64,000 nt of DNA from Periplaneta americana (Eukaryota > Arthropoda > Insecta > Blattodea > Blattidae), in NCBI RefSeq assembly GCF_040183065.1, contig NC_091123.1:113806821-113870820 (forward strand). The letters run 5' to 3'. Shown here piece after piece: positions 25,133 through 56,212 of this stretch. Under the pieces are notes generated by a model that ran no database searches, had not been told where the DNA came from, and saw only the letters and a program-made list of their open reading frames with translations. Numbering within the stretch: position 1 is the first letter of the stretch; the number at the start of each line of letters is the position of its first letter. The position numbers and the translations under genes were made by a program.

Positions 25133-27356
25133 CAGGATGGTCCGAAAATTTCTCACTCCTAATTCATTTTTGCAATCAAAATTATTTATCAATAATTTGA
25201 AATATGCTTGCTTTCATGGTGTTCTATTATTATTAACGTTGGTATAGTCTGGGTCAGCTTACTTCATATCCTAAGGGTGAAACCTAACCATTTTTCCCCC
25301 ATTATTACATATGCTAGTTAGTGGACTGTGGTGTTTATAACTGTTTTGTTGGCAGCTGAGACAGACATTGGTAGTACTGGAGTTCCTTAAAATTAAAACT
25401 GTACTAGATTTCTGAGCCGGTTTCTGGAAGCTAGTGAAAGTTGAACATACTAATAATTAATTAATATTCAGTATTAATATTAATACATATTAGTTATTTT
25501 AGTTTTATTTGTGTGTTGCTTTGTGGTTATAATTCAAGACTACAGTCAGGTAAGTGTAAATAAATATAACATACTTGGGTGTGATAATGCAGGTGGGTAA
25601 TCGATAAAAATACCATTTCACATTTTAATGAATTTCTTTGGTGTTTAGATTTTTATTACAATAATGTGAAAAAGAGGAAAAAGCATGGCAGCGACTCCAT
25701 CAAGAAAGTGTAAAGCGTGCTGTGAGAGTTGGGGATAACTTCCCCTACTGGCGTTCTGTTCTTTCAGATTTAACCGAAAGAAAATAATAAAGAAGGAATT
25801 ATGTTCACAGAGACAGCAATTATAACTAGAATAGCAAAATTATGAGTAAGTATTCTTAAGCATACATTTCATGGTGATATTCAGTTTTCGGAGTCAGTAG
25901 TACTAATTTCATGTGGTCAAGCAAAATATATTTTTGGTTAGGTCTCGTGAAACAGTTGTTTAGTTAAACCAATGAATTTCATACTGCCAGACAAAATACC
26001 TAACATGTCGATCCTTTCTCGTATAGTTTGCCTACGAAAATATAACAAATTATTGAATTATTTAGAATAACCTTCCAACATAAAAGTGAAGTACGGTAAG
26101 TAAGTCACTCAGTACGTAGGATCGTATGATATCTGGTAACAATTGGCAACACTGATAAGACGGCAATATTTGCTGTTTAGGACCTGTTCTTACGTGATCC
26201 TCACTATAACACTTGTCAAGGCAGCACTCTGAACAGTTTCCATTTGTGGCATTGTTGTATTGCATTAGCAGCATTAACATGAAAAAGTAGTGTTTGAAAT
26301 TGGATTGTTTTTCTTTCTCTCTGTATGCCATTGATCTTTAAACAATAATAAATTCTTAATCTCCAGTGTTTGATGTTTTGTATTCAGTACACGTAAGAAG
26401 AATTTTGTTAATTTAAAATGCTTTGACACAGAGTTGGTTTAAATCAAAAGTTTCTGACCGGATGAGAAACTTTCAGTCCATATTTCAGACTGCAACAGTG
26501 CATTATTTAATCATTACTCAGAGCAACATTCAGTATCACTAAGACTTATTTAGCAATTGTTGCAGATATCACCCTCACAAGGAGAGCATGTAAGGTCTAA
26601 AATTCAATATCTTTATAAAGGAAATCAGTCGAACTTTGAAACGTGCACACATCTTATTCACAGACGAGAGTCCAGTGGTACTGACTCCTAAGCCAAACCA
26701 CCAGAAGAGACGCATAAGGACAAATAGCTCTCAACGGATTTCGCCTATTGTTACTCGTAAATTTTCGGTGAAAATTATGGTTACTGAAGGCATTTCTCCT
26801 TGTGGTAAGACAGAATTGCATATCGTCCCCCCCAAAACCAAGCTGTGGATGGAGAGTACTACTGACAAAAAATTCTGCCTGTGTACCAGAAAGTCATGGA
26901 TGACCCTAGACAATTTCCATGTCGTTCACTTGGAATTCTGATGCACGACAGTGCAACAGCACATAACGCTAAACAAACCATGGACATCATTCCGAAGAAC
27001 TTCAATGCTGTCTGGACTGAATGGCCAGGAAACTCTCCAGACTTAAATGTCATTGAGAATTTGTGGGCTAGAGTGCAGGACAGCATATTCAGACAACCTA
27101 GACCACGCAACAGAGAACAACTCATTGAAAGGGTGAAGGAAGAATGGGCATCTATTGATCAAGAAACAACAATGACTTTGGAAGAGAGTTTCCGAGTGCC
27201 ACAACAACAATGGACGTCACACCAAATACTGAAAATCATAGATGATCATCAAAAGTTGTATCTTTAAGACACTGTAACAATAAAATTGATATTCCTTATT
27301 TTTGACTACTTATTGCAAAATCTTGGGAGGGGGGGGGGGAACTTTCGGACCACCTA
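25133..27356 (+). pseudogene. Tc1/mariner-like transposon, frameshifted transposase
   Basis: Ends CAGGATGGTCCGAAAATTTC (25133) and, reverse-complemented, TAGGTGGTCCGAAAGTTCCC at 27356. The C-terminal transposase is readable: HILFTDESPVVLTPKPNHQK (26636 onward) with the first Asp, a frame change near 26880, then HDSATAHNAKQTMDI with the second Asp and WPGNSPDLNVIENLWARVQD (DLNVIE third acid) ending at 27267. The N-terminal half is unreadable, partly because a pogo fragment interrupts at 26050-26290. A run of G at 27328-27339 lies in the right end. Confidence 0.75.
26050..26331 (-). pseudogene. pogo-type transposon 3' fragment, matches 58210-58410
   Basis: The minus strand reads CYSEDHVRTGPKQQIL then SYQCCQLLPDI, and the DNA from TAGTGAGGATCACGTAAG through CAGTGTTGCCAA.TGTTACCA to GTTGGAAGGTTATTCTAAAT recurs on the plus strand at 58215-58398. 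It lies inside the Tc1/mariner relic, so it is probably a nested insertion. Confidence 0.6.
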
Positions 27357-27860
27357 GAAGTGAAATAACCCTGGAGATTAAAAGGGACGACAGGGTACAC
27401 TGACATGAATTGAAAACTTGTATTACATTTTGTGATTAAATGCACGGTTAATTAGAAAATTAAGTTTGACGTTTCAGCAGTCTAACACATCACTGCCACT
27501 AATACTAATATCGGTAACTCGGTGTGTCTCGCTAGATGAGCTGCTCTGCTGTTGTGTTGCAACCAACTCGCAGCGCACAGTGGCTTGAATTGAGAGGTTT
27601 TTAAAATTAAATTTACACGAAAACCGTCCACAATATTGAAATACACCAGAGGGATAAATTATTCTTTATAGTATTAGTTTTCTTATCGATATGGACAAAA
27701 ATCATGATCTTACTCGCAATAATTACCGAATAAGAGGTTGTTAAACATTTGAAAAAAATAAAACTATTAACTTTCCACCAATATGATATTATAGTTTTTT
27801 GTTACATACAACATAAGCTATTCGTTCTGAAAATCTGCAGGTTATTTCACTTCCACCCTG
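27357..27860. mobile_element. MITE, about 0.5 kb, CAGGGTGGAAGTG family
   Basis: The right end, reverse-complemented, reads CAGGGTGGAAGTGAAATAAC (27860 leftward) with TA after it. The left end has GAAGTGAAATAACC at 27357 but its first bases are merged with the mariner terminus. The interior segment ACATTTTGTGATTAAATGCA then GGTTAATTAGAAAATTA recurs, reverse-complemented, at 43080-43122. Confidence 0.6.
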
Positions 27861-28080
27861 TATATAGTCCAGATCAGCTTACTTAATACCCTAGGGGTGA
27901 AACCTAACCGTTTTTTCCCCATTACCAGTACTACATATGCTAGTGGATTATAGTGATTTTCTAGTTTGAAGGTTGAATTTTCTTTTGCCAACTTCGTTTC
28001 GAATTTTGGTACTGAGAAATACAACTGTTATATTGGCAACAGTAACAACCGTTGACAGTAGTGAACAGGATTTACTTAAG
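27861..28080 (+). repeat. Dispersed repeat, also at 25243-25400
   Basis: TATAGTC.GG.TCAGCTTACTT, CTAAGGGTGAAACCTAACC and ACATATGCTAGT occur at 25247-25330 and again at 27862-27950 in the same orientation. Unclassified. Confidence 0.5.
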
Positions 28081-29180
28081 GGTTCACTTATTATAAGCAA
28101 TCCCTTATTACTTAAGGGTTCACTCATTTTTTAAGTGACGACTATGAATAATTTAACTATAATAATTTAACCTAGTCTCATATATTTTAATTAAGATATC
28201 ATTTCATAAGGTATGTATGTTTAGTTAATAATGTGCTTAACTTATATGTGCTATCCCCAATCAAACTCAAATTCTAAAAGGAATATAAAGTTCCATGGTT
28301 GATCAACATCAATGGCATGATAACTTCTATTGGACATAAATTCGGCCACCTGGTTATTTCTTAGTACTGATGTGTGAAAGTAACAAATGGAGGTATTATG
28401 ATTCATGGAGCAGTCTAGATGAATTTGTGGTATACTGTATTCTAACATTTGAAAGTTTACGTATAATTCATTAGTTGAGAATCGGACATGGCGGCAGGAT
28501 GTTCTGCTGAATCTGATCGACTGATTATCTGGTTCATTTAACTCATACTTGTCAGAGTGTGTATGGTTGTTTTACTTTTTTGTAGAAACTATGGAATTAT
28601 GCCATCGAAGTGTGTGAAAGAGTGTATAGATTCTAGAGCGAGATTTGCAAGTGATCTGAAAAACAAGTTTTTTGTGTCATGTATAGTTACTTTAATGTTT
28701 AGTCAATTGTCCGAAGATAGGTCTTAGCATTATGAAAGAGCATTTTTAACATTCAATGCAAAATTATTTTGTACGAGTATATTCCAGTTAATAACATGTG
28801 ATGCAAATAAAATTATGCCATAGCCTAAACATTAATATCTGCAATAAAGATTAGTAATTCAGCTGTTTCTCAGTTCATTAAAACATATTTTTCATATATC
28901 TAACGTTAGATTTCATGCTATTCTTTTATTTCTACATCCTACAGTATAAAGGTTAGTAGCCTAAATATAAAATGTAAATAGCATTTTCACTAGGTACAGG
29001 ATAGAGTATCTGGGGGGAAGGAGTGACGACATAGGTGCTTCAACACTTAGCCACAATAGCCTATCTAACCCTCGAATGTCTTTGGATCTGCTCTTGCAAA
29101 CCGGTTGTGTGCAGTAGAGAGCGCTCTTGCACAAAGAGCACCGGTTGCATCACTGATCTACAAGCAAATTAATTAGATAA
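28080..29180. other. Intronic, no gene seen
   Basis: Two copies of CTTAAGGGTTCACT (28075-28125) form a short tandem duplication. Nothing else was recognised, and 29430-31060 is likewise featureless apart from a duplicated TTTATTAAACT.AATAAGGTT unit at 29970-30020. Confidence 0.4.
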
Positions 29181-29430
29181 GTGTCTACAGCTGAGGAGTA
29201 ATGGTTAGCATGCTTGACTGTAAAACGAGTGGGCATGGGTTCAAATCCTGGTTGGGACACATTACCTGGTTGGGGTTTTGTCTGGGGTTTCCCCTCAACC
29301 CAATTAAGAGCAAATGCTGAGTAACTTTCGACTCTGGACTCATTTCACTGGCATTAACACCTTCATCTCATTCAGATGCTATATAACTATAGCAGTTCAA
29401 AAAGCATTGTAAAATAACCAATTAAAAAAA
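29181..29430 (+). mobile_element. tRNA-derived SINE (same family as 860-1110)
   Basis: The tRNA-like head has box A TGGTTAGCATGC (29202-29213) and box B GGGTTCAAATCC (29237-29248), followed by the family body TTTCCCCTCAACCCAATTAA, GAGCAAATGCTGAGTAACTT and an A-rich tail. Better preserved than the copy at 860. Not a functional tRNA: the 3' half of the acceptor stem is missing. Confidence 0.8.
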
Positions 29431-31067
29431 TTTAAATAAGCTTATTTGTTTTGAAATTTACTGCAGTTCTATTATGTATTTTCCTGCTATTATTTTGAAT
29501 AGAATATTAACAAGTTTCAAATATGAAAGTTAGAAATATCAAAACCGCTCTTAGAATTTTAGAAGCCATAAGCCGCCACTATTCTGATCCATTTCTTCCT
29601 GAAGTCTGACTGCACAATGCACAAAAGTGGTGAAGAAAAAATTCCAATTTTGTTCAAGTGTTTTGACAAATAGTCACCCTGTGAGTAATTGGAAGGATGC
29701 AACTGCACTTTTCCTTGGGTACTCAAGAATTATATTTTATTGTACATTGTATCTCACATCTTTTATTATGTGAAATTTCGTGGTAATGGTATATTATGTC
29801 TTGATATTTAAAACTGTTAAAAATGATGAAGTTGACAAGGATTTTAAAATATAAAACATCTCTTATAAACAGAGTTGTCAGAAGGTTTTGTAAAAATTAG
29901 GAAAATTCCCTATTTTTTTTTTTAAATTCGAAAAACAAGCATTTTTAGACATTTTAAAATTATCACACCATTTATTAAACTGAATAAGGTTAGCACCGTT
30001 TATTAAACTAAATAAGGTTAATCATAAAATTAATGTCCTGCTAACTGAAAAAATAAATAAATGTTATTAAACTTGATGCTGAGTTTCATAAAAAAAAATT
30101 TTTTCAAATTTACCTGTATGATTTCTTATATATATTTCTCTGAAGATCTGGCATCTATTAACAGTGAGAAATCAGTTTTTATAACATTATAAAAAGCTTC
30201 ATTGTCCAGTTTTGAATTGGTATAAACTTGCAATTCTGATGTTATTAGAACAGTGAAGCATCTGTTCCTGCTGTTTGACCATTTGTGCTTCATTGTGAGT
30301 TTCAAAGAGGTCATTTCATGTTGGCACACACCAATTATACACATCTTACCACCTCTTTAAATGAAATATGGAAGATCATCATCAGAATTTTGCTTCCCTA
30401 AATATTTAGACAGCATAATTAAACCATTGGAAGTAGGCCTATTATTTATCACTTGGACCACAACAGAAACACCAAGACACATTTCCAATCAAAGTGAATA
30501 TTCCGATTTCTGCTTTCTTATGATGTCACTATCGAGTACTGATTAGTGAGTAAGTGATCATGATCGAATGATTACTTGTACCACTTCCATGCGCTTTTCG
30601 TACACTCAATAACCAAAACATTTCATAAAGCAGAAGATGGTGTTTGGTGATTTAATGACTAAGTGGTATAACAGAAAAAAAATTGTATTCTGAAGTATAT
30701 TTTTAACTTGTATTTTATAGCTCAGTTTTTCATTTCGAAATTTTAAGTTTGTACAAAAGCAGAAAAGACTACAATAAGTTATTTTATAAAAGCATCTTAA
30801 AATAATTTTCAGTAGATTTTTTTATAAATACAATAAAACCTGCTTTAGAAAGTAGGCCTATATGCAGATACATGCATTCAAATTGTTTGCTCTGTACAGC
30901 CCACAAAAATTCCTTATTCAATCTAATAATATTGTTTGGAAAAAAGTAAAGGTTTGGCTCCATAAAGTGAGAAGCATCACTGTAAATTCATGAACTGTAA
31001 ATTTTATAATAGTCTAAATAGAATGCAAACATTATTTTATATTGTAAACAATAAAGATAAAATAAAA

Positions 31068-31280
31068 GGTAATTCGGTAGAAAACCTTGGTCAATATGGT
31101 GGACATCACTGAGGATCACTGACAGGTTAGGTTTGTTTGTTCAGGTTTTTGATATGCCTACCAAAAAACATATAATATGCAAGGCAAACCAAAAACCTCA
31201 ACAAACCAAACATAGCCTGTCACTGATCCTCGATGATGTCAATGATGTTCGTCGTACTGACCATTTTCTACCGAATTACC
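31068..31280. mobile_element. 213-bp palindromic MITE with 8-bp target duplication
   Basis: Starts GGTAATTCGGTAGAAAA and ends with its complement; inner arms around AGGATCACTGACAGG also pair. Flanked by AAATAAAA at 31060-31067 and 31281-31288. An octamer duplication suggests hAT mobilisation, though this octamer is low-complexity. Related words (CAGTGACAGGTTAG, TTAGTTCAGGCTTTTG) recur near 38388-38420. Confidence 0.75.
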
Positions 31281-31304
31281 AAATAAAACAGAAAATGAGA
31301 GAAA

Positions 31305-31505
31305 AAAATGATTTATTTAACGACGCTCGTAACTGCCGAGGTTATATCAGCGTGCCAGTGTGCTGAAATTTTGTCCTGCAGGAGTTCTTTTACTGACATG
31401 AGCCTATTTAAGCATACTTAAATGCCATCGACCTGGGCCAGGATCGAACCCGCAACATCGAGCAAAGAAGGCCAGCGCTATACCGAATGCGCTACGCAGG
31501 CCGAC
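31305..31505 (-). mobile_element. tRNA-derived SINE (family of 57453-57687)
   Basis: The minus strand reads GCCTGCGTAGCGCATTCGGT ATAGCGC as box A region, GGGTTCGATCCTGG as box B, then GGCATTTAAGTATGCTTAAA, CAGGACAAAATTTCAGC and CCTCGGCAGTTACGAGCGTC ending GTTAAATAAAT. Near-matching flanks (AATGAGAGAAA, AACGAGAGAAA) are probably its target duplication. Confidence 0.8.
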
Positions 31506-33311
31506 AAGAACGAGAGAAATAACTTGTATGAAATGTCTTAAAAACAAACATGTTTTAAACATAGTTTTAAGCGTTGTGTTCAAGACTTGTTTTAATCAAT
31601 ACATATTGTTTTAAATAATTCTGACTACTTTATTTTAAAAAATTTGTTTTAAACATGACAACCCTGATTATGACGTCAATATGAGTAATGACGTTTGTCA
31701 CATTCACACATAAATTGTAGGAAATGCATCATGTCCTTTCACGTGTAATGTTAGACAGGGTTTTGAAATGACCGCTAAACTGGAAAATTTGCTACAGTAG
31801 CTTTGAACGGTGTCATTACGGTTACAACCAAATTGAACTAAATACAATGTCGCCAACATAAGGACATGACATTGGTCTGTGGCATCGTTAGAAGGAGAAA
31901 TTTTTCTTTTCTCTCTACCTCCTTTGTTCTGAACATTACTAAGAGATAGCACCACTGTTAGCGACAAGAATTATTTGCGTAAATATGGCGAGTAGATTAC
32001 GTGTCTTAGATAAGGGACTCTCGACAGGAACAGTTTTGCTGTGGCACATGCACTGACCTTTCATGCAGTGGCAGCATGATCCTTACTTGAATTTATTTTC
32101 GTGTGTACATTCCAGATCAAATCACGAAGATCCTGTCTTGCTCCAGTTACACATCCTGCATATTATATGAAGGTTAGGTTTGGTTAGTTTAGGTTTTTAT
32201 TAACCAAGTCCGTGTATGCACAGACAGCCAAAATGATCCTGTCAATCATGGCCCTTATGATAGTTTTTGTTTCGTAATATTGACAAACAATGTGATGAAA
32301 GTAGTGAATAATTTCATGGCCACTAAAAGTTTTCTTCATAAAAGACCAGGCATTTTCCTTAGGTCACAAATAAAACGGCAACGAGGTCATAATTATGTAC
32401 TTAATGCTTGGGTGAACATTATCCGGAAATTTACTTTCCTTCATTTGAATTATATTCCCTGAAACACACCTTTTTCCCCCTTTATTTCGTTGTGATAACC
32501 TACTTTATGATTTTACTACATCAGCATTTTCCTTCGGTGCATTCAAAACACTGCCATTGTATTGCATAAACCTTGCACTTGACTAATGAATAGAGATGGG
32601 AACAATATATCGGTTTTTACGAAATACCGATATTTTTGTTTCGATATATCGATATCGAAATTTTGATTCAATATATGGTATAATATATCGGTTTTCTCAT
32701 AAATCTATCGGTTTTTTTTTTTGTATTTGCTTTTGTTTTTGTGGAATTATTATGAACAATAAAATCCACACTAGTTAACTCCGATAATTCCCTGAGAAAT
32801 GGCGTTAATGAAAGTGGGCGGTTGCATAATTGCGCAACCTTGAAAATCCAATTCAATCAAGGCTTTTCTCTGATTGGCTGTTTAATATGCAGTACCAAAT
32901 TCAAAATGCAACGTATGAGAACGTGAGACTGAGACGGGAGGTTCATCTACTCCTAAAACAGTAGTATTAAATAATGTTCACCAAGGCAGAGCAACTGCCA
33001 CTCTGAAAAGGAACCGTCTGACTTCAAAACTTTTATTGCTATGTTTTGAAATGGAAAGAGGAACAAGGATATAATACTGGTTTGAGATTTGTTTACGGCT
33101 AGGATTTCTATGCACAATCTAGTAATGACATTGTTTTCTTATTACATAATTTTAGTACATAAAAATTCTATCATCATCATCATCATCACCGTCACCACCA
33201 TTACCATTGATGTTTGGAATGTTGGAGTGTAACAATAACTTGCAATGGGAACTTACTATAGAAGGATTGTATCAAATCAATTGTGAAGTTTGTTAAAACT
33301 TGTAACATTCT

Positions 33312-33373
33312 AGGTACTGTTTACTTACATTTAAAAATGAATACAGGTACTGTTTACTTACATTTAAAAATGA
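33312..33373 (+). repeat. Tandem duplication, two units of about 34 bp
   Basis: GGTACTGTTTACTTACATTT AAAAATGA occurs at 33314 and again at 33347 with one short spacer. Confidence 0.8.
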
Positions 33374-33429
33374 TTATGTTATCGTCTAGAAAAGAGCATT
33401 AGCCTATATTTGTGTCCTGGATTGAATCC

Positions 33430-34450
33430 TATATAAAATTAGAAGAATTGAATCGTGGATTGGAATAAAATGAAGGAGATCCTAAAGAAAATTGGCGTGG
33501 ATTGGAAAGAGAGAAGGCTTTTCAGTAACCTATAAATGAAACAAAGAGTCAAAGGAGAAGAAATTTAATGTCAGAAGCAAGTGAAATAGAGAGAAGAGTA
33601 CGACAAGGATACCCTTATCACCTACCCTGTTCAACATCTACTTGGAGTATTTAGTGAAGAACTGTTTTCAGAACATGGAAGGAGTGATAGTAGGAGGAAG
33701 AAGAATAAAGTGTTTAAGATTTTCTGATATGGCGTTGTTAGATGATAGGGCCTACTAAGGGATAAGCTACTGCAGCTAAATGACAGCTGTAAGCAGTATG
33801 AAATGAAGATAAATGCTAACAAGACAAAATCCATCATCATAGGAAGAAAAGTAAAGAAGGTAAACTTGCGAATTCTAAATGAGGCAGTAGAGCAAGTGGA
33901 TAGCTTCAAATACTTGGGGTGTACTATAAGCAGTAACAGGAGCTACTGCCAAGAAGTCAAAAGGAGAATAGTAATGGCAAAGGAAGCTTTTAATAGAAAA
34001 AGAAGCATCTTCTGCGGACCTCTGGAGAAAGAACTTAGGAAGAAACTAGTGAAGTACTTTGTGTGGAGTGTAACCTTATATGGGGCAGAAACATGGACAT
34101 TACTACGAAGTGAAGAGAAGCAAATAGAAGCATTTTAAATGTGGATATGGAGAAGGATGGAGCATGTGAAATGGCTAGAGTAAGAAACGAAGCTGTGTTG
34201 GAAAGAGTGGATGAAGAAAGAATGATGCTGAAACTGATCAGAAAGTGAAAAAGGAATTGGTTGAGTCACTGGCTGAGAAGAAACTGCCTACTGAAGGATG
34301 CACTAGAAGGAATGGTGAATGGGAGAAGAGTTTGGGGCAGAAGAAGATATCAGATGATAGACGACATTAAGATATATGGATCATAGTGGAGACAAAGAGG
34401 AAAGCAGAAAGTACGAAAGACTGGAGAATGCTGGGTTCCTTACTTATATA
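33430..34450 (+). pseudogene. LINE endonuclease-reverse transcriptase fragment
   Basis: Plus reading contains YEMKINANKTKSIIIGRKVK (about 33800), LNEAVEQVDSFKYLGCTISS, RIVMAKEAFNRKRSIFCGPL and WSVTLYGAETWTLLRSEEKQ (to 34135), then, after frameshifts, NWLSHWLRRNCLLKDALEGM-type sequence and GRRVWGRRRYQMIDDIKIYG to about 34380. This is the C-terminal half of a widespread insect LINE polyprotein. The catalytic RT core upstream is only a trace. Confidence 0.75.
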
Positions 34451-34585
34451 GGAAAATCATCGTACTTGAAGGAAGAAGGCGGCTATATTCCGTCGTTGTG
34501 ACGTTATTTGAGGTGGAGTGGGAGAATGATTGCAGTGTCACCAACTGTGGTAACCATTCATATTATCTTACACATCTAAAAAAAC

Positions 34586-34612
34586 CTAATCTAACCTAAC
34601 CTAACCTAACGT
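34586..34612. repeat. Interstitial insect-telomere-type repeat (CCTAA)n
   Basis: Four to five units of AACCT/TTAGG, the canonical insect telomere repeat, in an internal position. Very short. Confidence 0.7.
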
Positions 34613-34688
34613 GCTACACACCTATTGTAACATTCCTAACATTTAGCACACCTGTTGTAACATTCCTCACAGTTTCATTTCGTTTGCC

Positions 34689-34725
34689 GATATTGGCATC
34701 CCGTTTGCCGATATTGGCATCCCTG
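34689..34725 (+). repeat. Tandem duplication, 2 x 21 bp
   Basis: CGTTTGCCGATATTGGCATC occurs twice back to back; a similar doubled TTGTAACATTCCT lies just upstream (34625-34668). Confidence 0.85.
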
Positions 34726-35697
34726 CTACGCTATAGCCTGGCGTCTGCTGGAACTCAAGAGTCATCTAGTGGAAGTAAATTGAAACTGCTATTTTGTTAA
34801 TTACATTTCCGAAGTTGTTTCAACTGCAAGAATTACTGTGTCATTGTAGTGATAATTGCATTTATATTGTACAATAAAAATTGAAATGTGTCGTGGCTGA
34901 GATAAAAGTGTTTTAAATTGATTTCCAGCGCCACAATCCCATTGATAAACGTGTGAATATTCGTTAGGAGTCCGTTGGAAGTGGCTGTTAAGTAATAAAG
35001 ATTGACCAAATTAAGTTTGCAATATATTGCAATAACTTATCAGTATAGGCCTATCGATATTTAAATTATTTCCTCCATCTCTACTAATAAAGTGAATTAT
35101 TTAAGAATATAGTCGCGAATTTTATTACCACCATTTCGATTGTCTTTTGCTTGACACGGCTCAGTACAGCCTGGTGATCAGTGGCCAGCGGGCAACGTCG
35201 ACTAACGACATTGGTCTACCGTGTGTATTATACAGTTATTCCAAATGACACTATACCTATTCATTCTATTTACTAAAATCTGATTCATAAACTTTCATTT
35301 CACTGTAGTTAGCTGGGGAGAGGAGGGAAATCTCTTCTTTCCAATATGTGACGGCTACTCACTTTTCTCAACTATTATATTATACGAGTATAATGCAAAG
35401 TAACTATCAAAACTACATAAAGTCACTGGAAACCAAATTATAACTCTTGCAATGCTCTGCAAAATGTACAAGTATAGCGCCTAGGGCTTAATCATTTCAA
35501 TTTTATTAAAGTACTTATAAAGTATTCATATGGCATAACTCTAAAAAGTGTTGACAAATATAAAATCCAATGCAACTTTAAAACTAAATTCTTCTTTCGT
35601 TTGTTAATACGAATTATATATGCTAATGAACTAAGATATTCTTAGAAAATGGGGTAAAGAATTTTGGTTATTCGCCATGAGAGTCGCTTTCCTAGAT

Positions 35698-35698
35698 A

Positions 35699-35744
<46 letters not shown>
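35698..35744. repeat. (ATT)n microsatellite
   Basis: About fifteen ATT units just downstream of the hAT-like element. Similar ATT arrays are at 41455-41490. Confidence 0.95.
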
Positions 35745-35745
<1 letters not shown>

Positions 35746-35862
35746 CTCTCCACATGGAATGACGTGAACTCATATTAAATATTTAGATCACAAGTAACAT
35801 TTAGGCCTACTGAAAACACAAGAAAATATTTTCAAAATAACAATAGGCCTATACGCACTAAC

Positions 35863-35979
35863 CTGAACTCCATTCCGAAGAATCTGAGTCGCCAGCAGGT
35901 TCAATAATTCTCTTCCATTTATCATGACTACGATGGCGTGATGGCCGTTCTGGACGTTCCATTACAGAACTAATGATCT
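35863..35979 (-). CDS. Unidentified host gene, first recognisable coding exon
   Basis: Bounded on the minus strand by a CTCTTTTTAG acceptor and a CAG|GTTAGT donor. An ATG at 35962 starts MERPERPSRHRSHDKWKRI, but the frame stays open back to the acceptor, so this may be an internal exon rather than the first. It ends in phase 1 and reads on exactly into 14039-14262 as EWSS-DSDMGMG. Basic at the N-terminus, then acidic and serine-rich, which suggests a disordered regulatory or scaffold protein. I do not recognise it. From memory I see a faint collinear likeness to the low-complexity middle of AMBRA1 (a W-x-R-I, an RR-L-ESSL-like stretch, RYDG), far too weak to name it. It is divergent from ATPsynO, with about 1.2 kb between them. 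Confidence 0.55.
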
Positions 35980-37192
35980 CTAAAAAGAGAGAAAATAATT
36001 ATCATCATGCATATGATATTCATACATTTATAATTCCACTTCAGAACATACTTTATTCCACAACAACCGAAATTTTGTAACAACCTGCGCAAATCTGGTT
36101 GTGAGAGGAAAAAAAAATCCTTCCTGCTATCGTAGTGACTAGAGAAACCACTTAAAACACTATAATGCTATTTAATACACCTTATTTCTTACCCGCAACT
36201 ATTTCCGTCTTGTTGAAAAATTAGATGAGAGTAATCAAACGATATAACAAGCAGAAAACTTTTCATTACTCAAATTATGGAAGACAGAAAACAAAAAATT
36301 TCACTTTTTCACTTGCACGAACAAGTAAAAACCCCTGCAAACAAACGACAGCGAACGACAGTAACGACACTCGTATATTTCAATCTCTGAACTCCAGCAT
36401 AGCCATCATAACAACAACAAAGCAATCTTTCCTTTCATATAGCAAACTACATATTACAAAGCTCCATTTCTTTTCATTTTTATCTGCACATATTTAAAAT
36501 ATCTTCCCAATGCCCCAATGTTCCTGTCTAATACTGTTACCATGAATGAATAAACTGTCAAAAACGTTATTACATCTATTTCTCGTTTTGTCATGTTCGA
36601 ACCCTGTCAGCTTGTGATATCCAGGACGAGGAGTACAGAATTCTGTACTCTTTGATGACCAGCACTTGTTTTCTCTGTACCAACCGGGACAAACAGAGTT
36701 TCTCAACATTTGTATTATAATAATGATGGTGATGATGGCTGTGTATGATGAGGTGATATAACGTTTTTGGGTATTAGACCCGAAAGGCACTGCCATCGTG
36801 ATCTAGATCGAGAAGGCATTGCGAGAGGCCTCTTGATCTGTGCACTTCCACTCAGTGTCGCCAACCCATTTGCAAGAAATTATCGTTCGTACATTTAAAA
36901 ATTACCCTACGAAAACACGAGTTTCATTATGTCATACGGAAGGCAGTTTGATCAAAGACTTTGTATATAAAGTCCAGTTCCCACGGTGCTTGTTTTCTTT
37001 CGTGTTCCTTTGCTGGCGTGTAATATTGCTTCAGATCTCGATGAGAAGTGCTTCATATAATGTTTGTTTTGTCGTTGCTGAACACAGGAACTTTTGTCTC
37101 TTTACATTCAGGAACGCGGTATGTTGGCATCACTGTGCCTATCATCGTCCGCTTCGTCCCTGATCTTGCTGCTGTGGGTAAAGTTCTGTAAG
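35980..37192. promoter_or_regulatory. Shared upstream region between the two divergent host genes
   Basis: About 1.2 kb between the first recognisable exon of the minus-strand gene and the ATPsynO start codon; both promoters should lie here unless the minus gene has more upstream exons. The part from 36780 to 37190 is less AT-rich. A minus-strand open stretch at 36494-36796 has no recognisable domain. An initiator-like TCAGT occurs at 36852. No TATA box stands out. Confidence 0.35.
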
Positions 37193-56000
<18,808 letters not shown>

Positions 56001-56079
56001 GTTTGTAATGCAGGTTTTCAATAAATTTCTTTACCAAATTGTAAATCATTGCTTTAGAAGGCTCTGGCAAATCATTTAT

Positions 56080-56212
56080 GTATTGGCACTCTAGAAAACC
56101 CCATACATATGTGAATGGTGTGTATGATAAATATGAGTGCAAAATTAAACCAGTGAATTCCAAAGTGGTTGTTCATATTATTTACAACCACTATTTCACC
56201 TCACTGACATAC
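56080..56212 (+). repeat. Dispersed repeat, partner of 44070-44201
   Basis: Starts 80 bp after ATPsynO exon 5. See 44070-44201 for the shared words. Confidence 0.65.

Larger units (their letters stand above)
32591..35083. mobile_element. Non-autonomous hAT-like element containing a LINE fragment
   Basis: The left end TAGAGATGGGAACAATATAT and right end, reverse-complemented, TAGAGATGGAGGAAATAATT share TAGAGATGG. Flanks are CTAATGAA and CTAATAAA (7 of 8). Terminal regions carry repeated TATCG/CGATA words (32610-32712, 35053-35060). No transposase; the interior holds unrelated LINE sequence and small tandem duplications. Confidence 0.55.

Noticed and set aside
36494..36796. A 100-codon minus-strand open frame in the gap between the two host genes
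   Set aside because: No recognisable domain, no splice context, no homologue I know. In a 1.2-kb divergent promoter region a 300-bp open stretch can be chance.
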